Assembly (NCBI GenBank): GCA_025999315.1
Contig: BNXD01000043.1
Coordinates: forward strand, 1-12,368
DNA: 12,368 nucleotides
Direction of reading: 5' to 3'
Source of the DNA: Bacteroidia bacterium
GTDB taxonomy: Bacteria > Bacteroidota > Bacteroidia > Bacteroidales > Rikenellaceae
A program made the position numbers and the translations under genes. Shown here piece by piece: positions 6,459 through 12,368 of this stretch. Within the stretch, counting starts at the first letter, position 1, and each line of letters starts with the position of its first letter. A model generated the notes under the pieces. It was not told the DNA's origin. It searched no databases and worked only from the letters and a program-made list of their open reading frames with translations.

Positions 6459-7388
6459 ATGTCCCAATCCGTGAACATACGCTATTTGGTGGCCGGTCCC
6501 AATGATGAGCGGTGGGGGCTGACGGTGCACAGTCTCGGACACCAGAACATCCGGCCCGGCTCGCCATATCCGCCGCGCAATCACCCTAACGGCTATTTCT
6601 TCTCGGCGGACAGGGGGCGGATACTCGATGAGTACCAGTTGTTGTATATCACCTCGGGCGACGGGATTTTCCGGTCTCGAAGCTGTTCGGAGCGGCGCGT
6701 GGTGGCGGGGTCGATGTTTCTGCTCTTCCCGGGCGAGTGGCATTCGTATAACCCCGGCAAGAACGGCTGGAGCGAGTACTGGATCGGCTTCAAGGGAACG
6801 AGCATGGACAACAGGGTGGCGACCGGCTTTTTTGAAAAACGCAACCCGATCCTTAATGCGGGCATGGACGAGGTGCTCGTCGAGCTCTATCGGCGCGCCA
6901 TCGAGGTCGCCTCGGAGCAGGTTATCGGCTATCAGCATATTCTGGGCTCTCTGGTGGAAAACATCCTCGGCCTGACCTGGTCGCTCGACCGCCGCTCGTC
7001 GATGCGCAACACGGCGGCCATCAAGACGATCAATCACGCTCGGGCGATGATGGTCGAGGGCATATATGGCGACGTCTCGGCCGAGCAGATCGCCACCAAA
7101 CTGAATATGGGCTACTCGGCCTTTCGCAAACTGTTCAAAAGTTATACCGGTTTTGCCCCGACGCAATATATCAATCAGTTGCGGATGAAAAAGGCAAAAG
7201 AGCTGTTGCGCAGCACGACGATGACCATATCCGAGATCGCCTACGAACTGCATTTTTGCAGTCCCGAGTATTTTTTCACCGCTTTTCGCCACAGCGAGAC
7301 AATCACTCCGGCCAAATATCGCAGTCTTGTGCAGGCCGGACGCGATGCAGCGCTGCAGGAAGATGGCGACGAAATATCACCATTTTAA
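6459..7388 (+). CDS. rhaR: AraC-family transcriptional regulator, probable rhamnose activator RhaR
   Basis: The 309-residue protein has the two-part AraC/XylS layout. The N-terminal sensing half (about 1-170) is cupin-like and contains LLYITSGDGIFRSRS and FLLFPGEWHSYNP, typical of sugar-responsive members. The C-terminal half carries two helix-turn-helix motifs, about 205-226 (VSAEQIATKLNMGYSAFRKLFK) and about 255-278 (TISEIAYELHFCSPEYFFTAFR), then the usual TPAKYR close. It lies 79 bases upstream of the rhamnose operon in the same direction. In Bacteroides thetaiotaomicron an AraC-type RhaR beside the rha genes is, to my recollection, a positive regulator needed for rhamnose use, so the same role is inferred here. 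The family call is firm; the ligand (L-rhamnose or L-rhamnulose) is inferred from position. Confidence 0.88.
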   Translation: MSQSVNIRYLVAGPNDERWGLTVHSLGHQNIRPGSPYPPRNHPNGYFFSADRGRILDEYQLLYITSGDGIFRSRSCSERRVVAGSMFLLFPGEWHSYNPGKNGWSEYWIGFKGTSMDNRVATGFFEKRNPILNAGMDEVLVELYRRAIEVASEQVIGYQHILGSLVENILGLTWSLDRRSSMRNTAAIKTINHARAMMVEGIYGDVSAEQIATKLNMGYSAFRKLFKSYTGFAPTQYINQLRMKKAKELLRSTTMTISEIAYELHFCSPEYFFTAFRHSETITPAKYRSLVQAGRDAALQEDGDEISPF

Positions 7389-7417
7389 TAGTAAATATCA
7401 AAAACCTAAGTTTCACC

Positions 7418-7450
7418 TTTGAAAACGGAGTCTTTTTTTATATAATTTTG
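7418..7450 (+). promoter_or_regulatory. Bacteroidetes-type promoter of the rha operon
   Basis: TTTG (7418-7421) and TAATTTTG (7443-7450) match the -33 TTTG and -7 TAnnTTTG elements with a 21-base spacer. The -7 box ends 17 bases before the rhaB start codon, giving a short leader. Two similar short sequences, TCAAAAACC (7398-7406) and TTGAAAACGG (7419-7428), lie 21 bases apart; the second overlaps the -33 element. Such a direct pair would suit an AraC-type activator, but the match is short and could be chance. Confidence 0.6.
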
Positions 7451-7467
7451 TATAAAAACCGGACCCG

Positions 7468-8955
7468 ATGGCATCACTACATTTTCTGGCATTCGACCTT
7501 GGGGCGACCAGCGGACGTTGCTCCGTCGGGTCGCTTGACGACAGCAAGCTCGAAATCAGCGAGTTGACGCGCTTCACGAACCCCATCACAGACCTCCATG
7601 GCCGCCTCTACTGGGACATCCTCGCCCTCTACGGCCACCTTTGCGATGCGCTCGCCGAGGCGGGACGTCTGGGGCTGGATATAGTCTCGGCGGGCATCGA
7701 CACCTGGGGCGTGGACATCGCCCTGCTGGGCGCCGACGGCTCGCTGATGGGGGCCCCGCGCGCCTACCGCGACCCGTACACCGACCGCGCCCCCGAGGAA
7801 TTTTTCGCCGGAGTGATGCCCCGCGAGGAGCTCTACTCTCTGACGGGTATCCAGATTATGAATTTCAACACTCTGTTTCAACTCTTTGCTCTGAAGCGCG
7901 ACCGTTCGCCTCAGTTCGAGGCTGCCAGCCGCATACTTTTCATGCCCGACGCGCTGAGCTACATGCTCACCGGCAACATGGTGACCGAATATACCATCGC
8001 CTCCACCTCACAACTGCTCGACCCGCGCACCGGACAACTCTCCTCGAAGTTGCTGGCGGGGCTGGACATCGCTCCGTCGATGTTCGCCCCGATGGTGATG
8101 CCCGGCCATACGGTGGGGTTGCTCAGCGAGGAGACAGCACGCCGTTGCGGTGTGCCGAGGATACCGGTGGTGGCCGTGGCGGGGCACGATACGGCATCGG
8201 CTGTGGCGGCGGTACCCGCTCTCGACGAGCGTTTTGCCTACCTTAGCTCCGGAACATGGTCGCTCATGGGGATCGAGTTGCCGGGCCCCGTCATCTCGTC
8301 CGAGACGGCGCGCCTGAACATCACCAACGAAGGGGGCGTCGACGGCACCACGCGCCTGCTGAAAAACATCACAGGAATGTGGCTGCTCGAGCGATGCCTC
8401 GCCGAGTGGAAGGCTGCCGGACGCGACTACTCCTATCCCGAAGTGGTTGAGATGGCCTCCGCGGCAACTCCTTTCGTCGCAACGGTCGACCCCGACCACC
8501 CTTCGCTGGCCAACCCCGCAAGCATGACGCGCGCCATAGCCGAGCTGTGCGGGGGCAGCGGCCAGCCTGCACCGCAGAACGACGCCGCCTTCGTCAGACT
8601 GATCTTCGAGAGCCTCGCGCTGAAGTACCGCTACGTGCTCGACCTGCTGCGCGAGTTGGCCCCATTCCCCATCGAAAGGCTGCATATCATCGGTGGCGGA
8701 TCGCAGAACGAAATACTCAATCAGTTGACCGCCAACGCCACGGGGCTGCCCGTCATAGCTGGTCCCAAAGAGGCCACCACCATTGGCAACATCATGATCC
8801 AGGCGCGCGCGGCCGGGATGGCCGGTTCGCTCGCCGAAATGCGTTGCACCATTGCCCGCACCATCGACACCCGACGCTATCTGCCGCAGGATCCAACGAT
8901 TTGGGAAGAAAACTATAAAAAATTCCGAACCTGTCTGTTTCCCGCCAGACAATAG
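7468..8955 (+). CDS. rhaB: L-rhamnulokinase (FGGY family)
   Basis: This enzyme phosphorylates L-rhamnulose with ATP to L-rhamnulose 1-phosphate in the cytosol. The 495-residue protein shows the FGGY/actin-like ATPase plan. It has AFDLGATSGR (8-17, first phosphate loop), GIDTWGVD (76-83), the catalytic-base motif AGHDTASAV with Asp near 241, YLSSGTWSLMG (second phosphate loop), NEGGVDGTTRLLKNITGMWLLE (typical of rhamnulokinases) and the adenosine motif IIGGGSQNEILNQLTA in the C-terminal domain. Length and motif order match family members of about 480-500 residues. It is the first gene of the operon, directly behind the promoter at 7418-7450. The isomerase starts 44 bases after its stop. Confidence 0.95.
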   Translation: MASLHFLAFDLGATSGRCSVGSLDDSKLEISELTRFTNPITDLHGRLYWDILALYGHLCDALAEAGRLGLDIVSAGIDTWGVDIALLGADGSLMGAPRAYRDPYTDRAPEEFFAGVMPREELYSLTGIQIMNFNTLFQLFALKRDRSPQFEAASRILFMPDALSYMLTGNMVTEYTIASTSQLLDPRTGQLSSKLLAGLDIAPSMFAPMVMPGHTVGLLSEETARRCGVPRIPVVAVAGHDTASAVAAVPALDERFAYLSSGTWSLMGIELPGPVISSETARLNITNEGGVDGTTRLLKNITGMWLLERCLAEWKAAGRDYSYPEVVEMASAATPFVATVDPDHPSLANPASMTRAIAELCGGSGQPAPQNDAAFVRLIFESLALKYRYVLDLLRELAPFPIERLHIIGGGSQNEILNQLTANATGLPVIAGPKEATTIGNIMIQARAAGMAGSLAEMRCTIARTIDTRRYLPQDPTIWEENYKKFRTCLFPARQ

Positions 8956-8999
8956 AGGCGACAAGCAGATCACGAAGTTGTTTAAAATCCGATAAAACC

Positions 9000-10238
9000 A
9001 TGAAAGAGAAACTCATCGAGCAACATTACGCCACGGCCCGCGAGCGTTATGCAGAGCTGGGCGTCGACACCGACAAGGCCCTCGAGGCGCTTAAAAAGAT
9101 CAGCCTGTCGCTCCACTGCTGGCAGACGGACGACGTGGGGGGCTTCGAGAACCCCGACGGCGAGCTCACCGGCGGCATCCAGGCCACGGGCAACTACCCG
9201 GGCAAAGCGCGCACCATCGAGCAGGTCAGAGCCGACCTCGAAAAGGTCAAGACCCTCGTAGGGGGCAACCATCGCCTGAGCCTGCACGCCATATACGGCG
9301 ATTTCGGCGGCCGCCACATCGACCGCGACCAGATCGAACCCGCTCATTTCCAGAGCTGGATAGACTGGGCCAAGGCCAACGACATGAAGCTCGATTTCAA
9401 CTCGACAAGTTTCTCGCATCCCAAAAGCGGCGATCTGACCCTTGCTAACCCCGACAGGGCCATCCGCGACTTCTGGATCGAGCACACCGTCCGCTCGCGC
9501 GCCATCGCCGACGAGATGGGTCGCCAACTCGGCAGCCCCGCGTGTCATAATCTGTGGGTGCACGACGGCTCGAAGGACATCACCGTCGAGCGGATGAGGT
9601 ATCGTACGTTGATGAAACAGTCTTTAGATGAGATTTTTGCACACAAGTATCCCAACGTGAAGGATGCCGTGGAGTGCAAACTTTTCGGCATGGGGCTCGA
9701 GAGTTTCACGGTCGGTTCGCTGGAGTTCTACCTCGCCTACGCGGTGCAGAACGGCATCATGGCAACGCTCGACACCGGCCACTTCCACCCCACCGAAGAG
9801 ACGGCCGACAAGATCAGCTCGGTGCTGCTCTTCACCCCCGAGATAATGCTGCACGTCAGCCGCCCGGTGCGCTGGGACAGCGACCACGTTGTCATCCTCA
9901 ACGACAGCATACTGTCGCTGGCTCAGGAGATCGTGTGGGCAGACGCCCTGCCTCGGGTCAACATCGGCCTCGACTACTTCGACGCTTCGATCAACCGCAT
10001 CGGCGCATATGTCATCGGCATCCGCGCCACGCAGAAGGCCTTCCTCGCCGCTCTGCTCTCGCCCATCGCACAGTTGCGCCGATATGAGGACGAGGGGAAA
10101 TATTTCCAGCGCCTCGCGTTGCTCGAGGAGGCAAAGCTTTGCCGTGGGGCGACGTATTCGACTACTTCTGCCTCGAGAGCGGCGTTGCGCCGGGCGTGGA
10201 TTTCATCGCCGACATCGAGCGCTATGAACGCGGGGTAA
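9000..10238 (+). CDS. rhaA: L-rhamnose isomerase, frameshifted near its 3' end
   Basis: The isomerase converts L-rhamnose to L-rhamnulose with divalent metal, usually Mn2+ (the Bacteroides name is rhaI). The open frame gives 412 residues and matches the family closely up to about residue 379: HCWQTDDVGGFENP and GGIQATGNYPGKAR near the N-terminus, LHAIYGD, DAVECKLFGMGLESFTVGS, LDTGHFHPTE with H261, SRPVRWDSDHV with D293 and D295 (equivalent to E. coli H262, D294 and D296), and GLDYFDASINRI. After LALLEEAK the frame is wrong: the next 33 residues are Ser/Ala/Arg-rich and unlike the family. The expected tail LPWGDVFDYFC... is in another frame (see 10136-10252). One base, probably G, is missing near 10136. 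The restored protein would have 417 residues, the normal length. All catalytic residues lie before the break. It could be a sequencing error, a recent mutation or a working variant. Confidence 0.93.
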   Translation: MKEKLIEQHYATARERYAELGVDTDKALEALKKISLSLHCWQTDDVGGFENPDGELTGGIQATGNYPGKARTIEQVRADLEKVKTLVGGNHRLSLHAIYGDFGGRHIDRDQIEPAHFQSWIDWAKANDMKLDFNSTSFSHPKSGDLTLANPDRAIRDFWIEHTVRSRAIADEMGRQLGSPACHNLWVHDGSKDITVERMRYRTLMKQSLDEIFAHKYPNVKDAVECKLFGMGLESFTVGSLEFYLAYAVQNGIMATLDTGHFHPTEETADKISSVLLFTPEIMLHVSRPVRWDSDHVVILNDSILSLAQEIVWADALPRVNIGLDYFDASINRIGAYVIGIRATQKAFLAALLSPIAQLRRYEDEGKYFQRLALLEEAKLCRGATYSTTSASRAALRRAWISSPTSSAMNAG

Positions 10239-10252
10239 CCTCTAAAAGATAA
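10136..10252 (+). pseudogene. rhaA: Out-of-frame C-terminal tail of the rhamnose isomerase
   Basis: Read from 10136 in the -1 frame relative to the upstream gene, the DNA encodes A-LPWGDVFDYFCLESGV followed by a stretch ending in IERYERGVTSKR and a TAA at 10250-10252. This is the C-terminus expected from relatives such as E. coli RhaA (EEQKSLPWQAVWEMYC...RAYEKEILSRR). The true stop would leave only 6 bases before the rhaT start, a more operon-like spacing than the 20 bases after the frameshifted stop. Only this tail is displaced; the rest of the gene is intact. Confidence 0.88.
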
Positions 10253-10258
10253 GCCGTT

Positions 10259-11281
10259 ATGGGGATAGTTTGGGGGCTTTTGATCATCGCCGTCGGCAGT
10301 TTTCTGCAGTCGAGTTCCTATGTGCCCATTCGCAAGGTTCGCGGGTGGAGCTGGGAGACTTTCTGGCTCACGCAGGGCATTTTCGCATGGCTCGTGTTTC
10401 CTCTTATCGGCGCGCTGGCTGCCGTGTCGCCGACCGATTTCGGCGCTGTTCTCGGAGCGGGCGGAGCATGGAAGGCTGTGGTCTTCGGCGCGCTGTGGGG
10501 CGTCGGAGGTCTGACTTTTGGCCTGAGCATGAGGTATCTGGGCGTGGCCCTGGGACAGTCGGTATCGCTGGGGCTCTGCTCGGCTCTCGGCACGCTGTTG
10601 CCCGCACTGTTCAGGGGCGACAACCTGTTCGACGGCCCGGGACTGGTGCTGCTCGTCGGGGTGGCCATCACGCTGGCAGGCATCTCGGTGATCGGTTACG
10701 CCGGGTCGCTCCGCGCGCGCAACATGAGCGACGAGGAGAAACGCGCCGCGATCAAGGACTTCGCACTCACCAAAGGGCTGCTCGTAGCGCTGCTGGCCGG
10801 GGCGATGAGCGCCTGTTTCGCACTGGGCCTCGACGCCGGAACGCATGTGAAGGCGGCGGCGATGGCCTCGGGAGCAAGCGCTCTGCTGGCCGGACTGCCC
10901 GTGGTATTTCTGGTTACCCTCGGCGGATTTGCAACCAACGCAGCCTACTGCATAACGCAGAACATCCGAAACAAAACAGGCCGCGAATATCTCTGCTCCG
11001 GCGGCCGCACACTGGCCAACAACCTGTTGTTCTGTCTGTTGGCAGGCGGTTTCTGGTACTCGCAGTTCTTCGGTCTCGAGGCAGGTAAAAGCTTCCTGGC
11101 GGGCTCGCCGGTGCTGGTGGCTTTCTCGTGGAGCATACTCATGTCGCTCAACGTGCTGTTTTCCAACTTTTGGGGTGTGTTGCTGCGCGAGTGGAAGGGT
11201 TCCGGCGGCCGCACCATCGTTGTGCTCTGCGTGGGGCTCGCCATATTGTTGTTTTCGATATTCTATTCATCACTTGCATGA
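10259..11281 (+). CDS. rhaT: L-rhamnose/H+ symporter RhaT
   Basis: The 340-residue inner-membrane protein imports L-rhamnose with protons. It is almost entirely hydrophobic, with about ten membrane segments, and aligns by eye with E. coli RhaT: SYVPIRKVRGWSWETFW near residues 20-36 (E. coli FYAPFKKVKKWSWETMW), GALWGVGGLTFGLSMRYLGVALGQ in the first half, TKGLLVALLAGAMSACFALGLDAG at the start of the second half, and LLREWKGSGGRT before the last segment. Length agrees with the 344-residue E. coli protein. The charged loop NMSDEEKRAAIKDFALTKG marks the junction between halves. It starts right after the isomerase and its TGA overlaps the aldolase ATG in the sequence ATGA, so the two are very probably translationally coupled. 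Confidence 0.93.
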   Translation: MGIVWGLLIIAVGSFLQSSSYVPIRKVRGWSWETFWLTQGIFAWLVFPLIGALAAVSPTDFGAVLGAGGAWKAVVFGALWGVGGLTFGLSMRYLGVALGQSVSLGLCSALGTLLPALFRGDNLFDGPGLVLLVGVAITLAGISVIGYAGSLRARNMSDEEKRAAIKDFALTKGLLVALLAGAMSACFALGLDAGTHVKAAAMASGASALLAGLPVVFLVTLGGFATNAAYCITQNIRNKTGREYLCSGGRTLANNLLFCLLAGGFWYSQFFGLEAGKSFLAGSPVLVAFSWSILMSLNVLFSNFWGVLLREWKGSGGRTIVVLCVGLAILLFSIFYSSLA

Positions 11282-12069
11282 AATATAACAAAGACATAGA
11301 GCGCGTTATCGCGCAGATAGCCGAGGTGGCGGGCTACTTGTGGCAACGGGGATGGGCCGAGCGCAATGGCGGCAACATCTCGTACAACATCACCGAGTGG
11401 GCCGACCGCCGACTGCTGAAGCTCAAGCCCATAGCCCCCGAGACACCACTCGAAAGGCCCGTGGAGCACCTCTCGGGCAACCTGTTCGTCGTTACCGGCA
11501 CCGGTCGCCGTATGCGCTACGTCGCTTCGGCCCCAATGGAAAACGCCTCGCTGATACGTATCTCCGACGGCGGAAGCAGCTATGCCATCGTGGCCGAAAA
11601 GGCCATCGCCCCTACTTCGGAGCTGCCCTCACACCTGCTGATGCACAACTATTTGCGCGGTCGTGGCATCCCCAACCGCGTGGTGGTGCACACCCATCCC
11701 ACCGAGTTGATCGCGATGAGCCACAACCCGGAATTTCTGCCCAAAGATGTGCTTGGCAGATTGTTGTGGAGCATGATCCCCGAGACCCGCGCCTTCTGCC
11801 CCAAAGGGGTGGGCATCGCGCCCTATACCCTGCCCGGATCGCTGGCGCTGGCCGACGCCACGGTCGGCCTGCTCGACGATTATCAGGTGGTCATCTGGGA
11901 GAAGCACGGAGCGCTGGCCGTAGGCGAAGACATTATCGAGGCCTTCGACATGATCGATACCCTGTCCAAATCGGCGCAAATCTACCTCGCCGCCCGCAGC
12001 ATGGGCTTCACACCCACCGGCATGACCGACACCCAGATGAACGAGCTCAAAGAGGCATTCGATCTGTAA
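11278..12069 (+). CDS. rhaD: L-rhamnulose-1-phosphate aldolase
   Basis: This class II, zinc-dependent aldolase splits L-rhamnulose 1-phosphate into dihydroxyacetone phosphate and L-lactaldehyde. The 263-residue protein has the class II aldolase/adducin fold signatures: ERNGGNISYN near 28-37, TGTGRRMR, the catalytic Glu in APTSELPSHL (E115), the zinc ligands in VVHTHPTE (H138 and H140) and the third zinc histidine in WEKHGALAVG (H210). These correspond to E117, H141, H143 and H212 of E. coli RhaD. I choose ATG 11278, which overlaps the rhaT stop by four bases; a longer in-frame opening from 11128 would lie inside rhaT and add an unrelated Arg/His-rich extension. It is the last rha gene in the window. 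No lactaldehyde oxidoreductase follows within the 299 bases left. Confidence 0.94.
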   Translation: MKYNKDIERVIAQIAEVAGYLWQRGWAERNGGNISYNITEWADRRLLKLKPIAPETPLERPVEHLSGNLFVVTGTGRRMRYVASAPMENASLIRISDGGSSYAIVAEKAIAPTSELPSHLLMHNYLRGRGIPNRVVVHTHPTELIAMSHNPEFLPKDVLGRLLWSMIPETRAFCPKGVGIAPYTLPGSLALADATVGLLDDYQVVIWEKHGALAVGEDIIEAFDMIDTLSKSAQIYLAARSMGFTPTGMTDTQMNELKEAFDL

Positions 12070-12147
12070 GGTGATATTGTTTTGGCAGGAAAACGACCAT
12101 TTTTTGCAAGCCAAATAACTTCGGCAGAAAAACCATACAAAACTCTG

Positions 12148-12353
12148 AGAGTTTGTTTAAAAATATTTCGGAGAAATTTCCGATCTACTTTTTCGATGAT
12201 TTTGTCCTGCCGCTCTCCCGCGCATAGCGGGCTATGTAAGGGGGAGCGACAGAGCAAAAGCGCGGAAAAGAGAACGGAAAGTTCCCGAAATATCAAGGCT
12301 TAAACAGCTCGGATATAATAATATATTAAACTTAATATTTTTAAACAAACTCT
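12148..12353. repeat. Long imperfect palindrome (foldback or MITE-like element)
   Basis: The outer arms are a perfect 20-base inverted repeat: AGAGTTTGTTTAAAAATATT at 12148-12167 and its reverse complement at 12334-12353. Inside, 12163-12228 and 12231-12293 form a long imperfect hairpin centred on GG at 12229-12230. I count about 51 identical of 66 aligned columns, with matching blocks ATATTTCGG, TTTCCG, CTTTT, TTTTG, CGCTC and CATAGC. The right arm carries an extra AT-rich 40-base segment (12294-12333) that the left lacks. As a sign of the symmetry, both strands encode the peptide pattern CRSPxHSxLCxGERQ, which is a consequence of the palindrome and not a gene. A related 22-base sequence recurs directly at 12140-12161 and 12347-12368 (19 of 22). 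It begins 78 bases after rhaD and could also fold at the end of the rha transcript. Confidence 0.75.
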
Positions 12354-12368
12354 GAGGATTTGCTTAAA

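Noticed and set aside
10131..10141. Programmed ribosomal frameshifting in the isomerase gene
   Set aside because: A -1 slip on AAAG would give the right product, but there is no classical slippery heptamer or clear stimulatory structure, and no precedent I know of in this family; a missing base is simpler.
11128..11277. Longer N-terminus for the aldolase starting inside rhaT
   Set aside because: The extension is out-of-frame rhaT DNA; the ATGA overlap at 11278 is the natural start.
12081..12115. Possible terminator hairpin after rhaD (TTTGGC with GCCAAA)
   Set aside because: The stem is only six pairs with a 23-base loop and no following T-run, so I do not list it.
11982..12303. Overlapping open frames on both strands at the end of rhaD and beyond
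   Set aside because: Both give the same CRSPxHSxLCxGERQ pattern because the DNA is palindromic; this reflects the repeat, not two proteins.
1..12368. CRISPR array, tRNA, rRNA, toxin-antitoxin, phage or transposase genes
   Set aside because: No regularly spaced repeats, cloverleaf sequences or matching protein motifs were seen on either strand.

Overview
The window looks like a chromosomal segment of a fairly GC-rich Bacteroidales bacterium; Rikenellaceae/Alistipes-like is my best guess and is not proven. Three things point there. Promoter-like sites fit the Bacteroidetes pattern (TTTG about 20 bases upstream of TAnnTTTG). No gene start has a clear Shine-Dalgarno sequence. The rhamnose genes are ordered AraC regulator, kinase, isomerase, permease, aldolase, which is the order I recall for the Bacteroides thetaiotaomicron rha locus. 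Coding DNA is GC-rich with AT-rich gaps.

Layout. At the left, thiL (thiamine-monophosphate kinase, + strand) converges on a UPF0104/LPG-synthase-TM-like membrane protein (- strand). Next is a 765-base gene-less stretch (2259-3023) with several inverted repeats and GC-rich hairpin blocks. It runs into a small, AT-rich gene for a probable secreted protein with an internal duplication. That gene is the last of three - strand genes, read from right to left: a DHH/DHHA1 phosphoesterase (NrnA-like), an AMP-forming acyl-CoA/ACP ligase, then the small secreted protein. A pair of 22-base dyad-containing repeats lies between the phosphoesterase and the ligase.

The right half (6459-12069, + strand) is a complete L-rhamnose catabolism module. 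It comprises an AraC-type activator (probable RhaR), rhamnulokinase (rhaB), L-rhamnose isomerase (rhaA, called rhaI in Bacteroides), the rhamnose/H+ symporter (rhaT) and rhamnulose-1-phosphate aldolase (rhaD). Together they import L-rhamnose, isomerise it to L-rhamnulose, phosphorylate it and cleave it to dihydroxyacetone phosphate and L-lactaldehyde. A good Bacteroidetes-type promoter sits in front of rhaB. No lactaldehyde reductase or dehydrogenase is present before the window ends.

Two observations stand out. The isomerase gene has a clear one-base frameshift near its 3' end: the conserved C-terminal tail continues in another frame and ends 6 bases before rhaT. Downstream of rhaD lies a long imperfect palindrome (about 12148-12353) with perfect 20-base outer arms and a roughly 65-base inner hairpin, likely a foldback or MITE-like repeat. 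I saw no CRISPR array, tRNA, rRNA, transposase or defence system. Apart from the repeats, the window is ordinary metabolic chromosome.
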